Below are positions 3,432 through 6,318 of a stretch of DNA of 6,318 nucleotides, one piece after another. This DNA is from Candidatus Methanoprimaticola hominis (GTDB lineage Archaea; Thermoplasmatota; Thermoplasmata; Methanomassiliicoccales; Methanomethylophilaceae). Below the pieces are notes generated by a model. The model saw only the letters and a list, made by a program, of their open reading frames with translations, searched no databases and had not been told where the DNA came from. Position numbers and translations under genes: made by a program. How positions within the stretch are numbered: the stretch's first letter is position 1; each line of letters begins with the position of its first letter. Location: NCBI GenBank assembly GCA_006954465.1, contig LVVU01000069.1, positions 1 to 6,318 on the forward strand, given 5' to 3'.

Positions 3432-6318
3432 ATGAAAACGAAAATCAACCACGCCGGGAGGGAGCTTGGCTCCAAGAAGCTCCTGGCAGTGCTCGCCGTG
3501 CTGGCGGTCACCCTGGTAGTGCTGGCGGTAGTTCCGTCAGCAGTGTCCGGTGACGACCAGACCAGCACAGTGGTGACGCCGGATAGTCTCGGATTGCCCG
3601 ATGCTGTCGATGGTGTCGTCACGTTACAGAAAAGCAAAGAAGTAACGCTGACGAAGAATGTCACACTCGAATTGAAGACATTCGATCTCAACGGCAAAGC
3701 GTTGAATATCAAATCGAGTTCTGATACAGAGAAATACACTCTGACACTGAAATCCACAGACGCCAAAAGCGAACTGTTAGCCAACAGAAGTGCGGAGGGT
3801 ACAGCTACTATCTTCGTCAAGGGTGCCGGTCTGGCCTTGATAGGATTGGCACCTGCTGAAGGTGACAAGGGGGCATCACTCATCCACATGGGCGATGCAT
3901 CAACCAGCAAGTTGGGGGTATACATCGGATTCGATAAATCGAATTTCACGATCGAAACAACCAACTCCAAGATATCCACTATCCAGACCAGTAAGTGCAA
4001 CACGGTCTTCGAATTCAGCAATGAATCGAAGTTCACTTATAAAGGAGGGTCCGTCCAGAACGTCGGATTCGTTTTCACCGACTCCGAAGCCGACATGACC
4101 GTCTCCATAGATGGAACGTCTGTCGCGGGATACTGGAACCTCGAGAACTCGACGGTGAAGGTTAAGGATGCTTGCGTCTACGCTGCGAAACTCGTGGATT
4201 CGACATTCGATGCGTCCGGATTCGTAGGCCTTTACACAAAGGAAGGGGGCGTTAATCAGTTTGCACAAACTGAGGAGAAACTCACAGAACTGAAGCTGTG
4301 TAAGGCCGAACTGTTCGGCGACTCGAACATCAAGGCAGGAGAGCTCAGGTGCAACTTCCCCAGCACTGAAGGAAAAGTACCTTTCGTTTTCAACGGAAAC
4401 CCTGCAGACACAGACGGGGAAACCCCTGTGGTTCCGAAGGTCGAGGGAAACCTCAGATTCTATGACAGGGGAGACAATGGCCTTGTCGCCTCTAACGGGA
4501 AAGTCAACAAGAACGGATTCGAATTCTACAACGTTCTGTTCAGCGGAACCGCCCTCCATGTTGCAGAAGGCGTCACCAACGAAGTCGAGTTCAAAACTGT
4601 GAACTGCGGCCTCGAAGGACTTTCTGTGTCTCTCGGTTCCATTGTCGTCGGAGGAGATATCTCCGAGAGCGAATCCGAGATCATCGTAAACAGCGGGGTT
4701 GCGAAGCTCAACGCCAACGTCCCCCGCGGTGTGGCGGTCACCGTCAAATCCGGTGCCAAACTGATCGTCGAGGCTGGGTCTAATATCAGAGTCGACGGTA
4801 CGATCAAGATCGATAAGGGCGGAGAGATGCAGAACTCCGGAACCCTGTCTCTCGCTGACAGGCGCTCCGTCGATTTCGGTCAGACTGGCGACGCCAACGA
4901 AATGGGGAGATTCGTCTACATACCTGCCGAGGAGTCCATGATTACCCTCGATGGATATGAGAATCGGTACGGATTCATGCTCGTGGACTCCCACTACAGG
5001 CTCAAAGACGGCTTCTTCTACAAAGTAAGGATGCAGAACTTCGGCCCACATGAGGATGTCTGGTTCGGTATCCGCGATATCGCCGTCCAGTGGAACGGCG
5101 AGATGATTGACGAGGAAAGGCTCCAGGCTGCCGGTGCAGAGGTCATTCCTCTGATCGATAAGAGTATCCTCTCCGTCATCGGTCTTTCCTACAGCCCCGT
5201 CCTGGGCGAGAGTTCGTCCGACATCGTAGATCCCGGATACTATCCCAACGCGGTGAAGGCGGCGATCACACTGACCTATGCGCCTGAAAATCAGGCGAAT
5301 CCTCAGACCAGGAACCTTATCATCTTCGGAGATCTCGAGATCCTCAAGGCCGACTTCTCGTCCGAGCTCGTCACCGTCACTCCCGGATCCAATCCTACAT
5401 ACACAGGTAACGACCTGAAGGACCAATTCATCTTCGATGTCAAATACACCATCAAAGATGGTGAACCCACAACGATCCCCTCGACCTGGTACAAGCCCAT
5501 CTTCAACATAATAGATGAGGAGGGCAACATGCAGCCCGTGGAGGAGGTCGTCAATGTAGGAGAGTACTGGGTCCAGTTGGATGCCACTTCCGAGAATGAG
5601 ATCTTCCAGGGAATGACAAAGCCCATCAGGGTTGAGGTCCTGAAGGCCACAACCTCTATCATGCTCGAAGACACGACCAATGGAGAGTTCTGGACCGCCA
5701 TGGCCTACAAGCCCGGTATGATCAGGATCACGCCCAATCCCCTGGCAGTCCCCATCACGGCTACCGCCACGGTCGAAGGACAGAATCCGTACACCCAGCA
5801 GATCGGAGCGAACGACAACGGAAGCGCTCAGGAGAACCTGGACGCCATGCTCGGCGGTGCCTACCTCAACAACAAGGCAGGAATGACCTACAAGTTCAAG
5901 GTCGAGATCGAGGAGACCAACAACACGTTCGGAAGCGATTACGAGCTGGAAATAAAAGTCGACGAATTCGTGAAGCTGGATGATTATCTCACCGTCGAAG
6001 CCGTGAACTTCGACTCCGATAATGTTCCATCCAAGACCGATGTAACAGTCGAGAAAGATCCCGAGAACAGATTCAGGTACAATGCCTCGGGGCCCGTCGA
6101 AAGGGATTCCCAGTCCGGCGATTATATCTTCTACCTGAGAGTAACCGCTCACGATCTCGCACTGATGAACCAGTCCGGTGAGAACGGATGCGGTGTTGAA
6201 TTCAAAGGTTCTGGTGGAGCCAAGATAACCGAAGAATCGTTCACAGCAGATGGAAAATACGTCAGGCTCGAGGTCACTGTCAAGAAGCTGCCAATGGATG
6301 GAATCATCACCATCACTG
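3432..6318 (+). CDS. Large secreted adhesin-like surface protein, 3' end outside the window
   Basis: At least 962 residues are encoded without a stop up to the window edge. The N-terminus has a Sec-type signal: basic residues through K15-K16, a hydrophobic core of Leu/Ala/Val (17-34), then PSAVSG with likely cleavage near residues 39-40. The rest is rich in short beta-strand patterns and Asn/Thr/Ser/Gly. Residues ~430-475 (VPRGVAVTVKSGAKLIVEAG and the following VDGTIKIDKGGEMQNSGTL) look like a beta-solenoid or pectate-lyase-like turn region. Residues ~648-740 (PTYTGNDL, then NVGEYWVQLDATSENEIFQG, ending EVLKAT) look like an MBG/Ig-like bacterial-type repeat. A Pro/Asp-rich linker lies near 322-335. 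At least nine N-x-S/T sequons (for example Asn76) would suit archaeal N-glycosylation. No catalytic motif or cell-wall anchor is visible; an anchor could lie beyond the edge. Adhesin-like proteins of this kind are numerous in gut methanogens. Its own promoter and leader suggest independent control. An adhesion role is inferred; a surface location is likely. Confidence 0.85.
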   Translation, partial: MKTKINHAGRELGSKKLLAVLAVLAVTLVVLAVVPSAVSGDDQTSTVVTPDSLGLPDAVDGVVTLQKSKEVTLTKNVTLELKTFDLNGKALNIKSSSDTEKYTLTLKSTDAKSELLANRSAEGTATIFVKGAGLALIGLAPAEGDKGASLIHMGDASTSKLGVYIGFDKSNFTIETTNSKISTIQTSKCNTVFEFSNESKFTYKGGSVQNVGFVFTDSEADMTVSIDGTSVAGYWNLENSTVKVKDACVYAAKLVDSTFDASGFVGLYTKEGGVNQFAQTEEKLTELKLCKAELFGDSNIKAGELRCNFPSTEGKVPFVFNGNPADTDGETPVVPKVEGNLRFYDRGDNGLVASNGKVNKNGFEFYNVLFSGTALHVAEGVTNEVEFKTVNCGLEGLSVSLGSIVVGGDISESESEIIVNSGVAKLNANVPRGVAVTVKSGAKLIVEAGSNIRVDGTIKIDKGGEMQNSGTLSLADRRSVDFGQTGDANEMGRFVYIPAEESMITLDGYENRYGFMLVDSHYRLKDGFFYKVRMQNFGPHEDVWFGIRDIAVQWNGEMIDEERLQAAGAEVIPLIDKSILSVIGLSYSPVLGESSSDIVDPGYYPNAVKAAITLTYAPENQANPQTRNLIIFGDLEILKADFSSELVTVTPGSNPTYTGNDLKDQFIFDVKYTIKDGEPTTIPSTWYKPIFNIIDEEGNMQPVEEVVNVGEYWVQLDATSENEIFQGMTKPIRVEVLKATTSIMLEDTTNGEFWTAMAYKPGMIRITPNPLAVPITATATVEGQNPYTQQIGANDNGSAQENLDAMLGGAYLNNKAGMTYKFKVEIEETNNTFGSDYELEIKVDEFVKLDDYLTVEAVNFDSDNVPSKTDVTVEKDPENRFRYNASGPVERDSQSGDYIFYLRVTAHDLALMNQSGENGCGVEFKGSGGAKITEESFTADGKYVRLEVTVKKLPMDGIITIT

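Noticed and set aside
3383..3552. Plus-strand frame from ATG 3383 overlapping the start of the surface protein
   Set aside because: It gives a ~56-residue Arg/Gly-rich text with no domain, has no spacer between the purine run and the ATG, and overlaps the well-supported gene in another frame.
3900..6152. Open frame of 750 codons on the minus strand opposite the surface protein gene
   Set aside because: It is in codon register with the plus-strand gene and reflects the lack of sense codons that would make antisense stops. It has no ribosome site, no recognisable domains and low-complexity Val/Asp/Gly/Leu text. The plus strand has a signal peptide, ribosome site and promoter.
3432..6318. Long tandem repeats inside the surface protein
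   Set aside because: Beta-strand patterns recur but I see no exact or near-exact nucleotide repeat units, so I do not call a repeat array within the visible part.

Overview
The window appears to be a composite of two unrelated genomes. Positions 1 to about 1430 read as Bacteroidota (Bacteroidales-like): the C-terminal third of a SusC/RagA TonB-dependent transporter, followed 27 bases later by the start of a SusD/RagB lipoprotein, the usual order in a glycan-uptake locus. From about 1430 to the end the sequence reads as an archaeon. It has an archaeal-type aspartyl-tRNA synthetase, TATA-box promoters, AGG/CTC/GAG-rich codon use and a huge secreted adhesin-like protein. A host-associated Methanomassiliicoccales relative is my best guess, but that is an inference from gene style and was not searched.

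Layout: (1) 1-1075, susC 3' part, broken by a frameshift near 403-406. (2) 1103 to about 1432, N-terminal ~110 residues of a SusD lipoprotein. (3) About 1424-1447, the junction, where the SusD reading frame runs without a stop into the last ~52 residues of a 2,3-bisphosphoglycerate-dependent phosphoglycerate mutase (GpmA). The 162-codon open frame is therefore an artificial-looking hybrid. (4) 1639-2943, complete aspS with its own TATA box 27 bases upstream (leaderless style) and a hairpin/T-run terminator after it. (5) 2944-3431, a 488-base gap with AT-rich dyads, a strong TATA box at 3283, a probable ~115-base leader with two hairpins, and a Shine-Dalgarno site. (6) 3432-6318, an exported protein of at least 962 residues that runs off the window and has no stop on the right.

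The two halves do not work together. SusC and SusD would form an outer-membrane glycan importer in a bacterium. GpmA (glycolysis/gluconeogenesis) and AspRS (translation) are archaeal housekeeping genes, followed by an independently regulated surface protein. The main message for a curator is that the left ~1.43 kb is probably foreign to the rest (assembly or cloning chimera). The most interesting biology is the large surface protein and its structured leader. I see no CRISPR array, tRNA, rRNA, insertion sequence or transposase.
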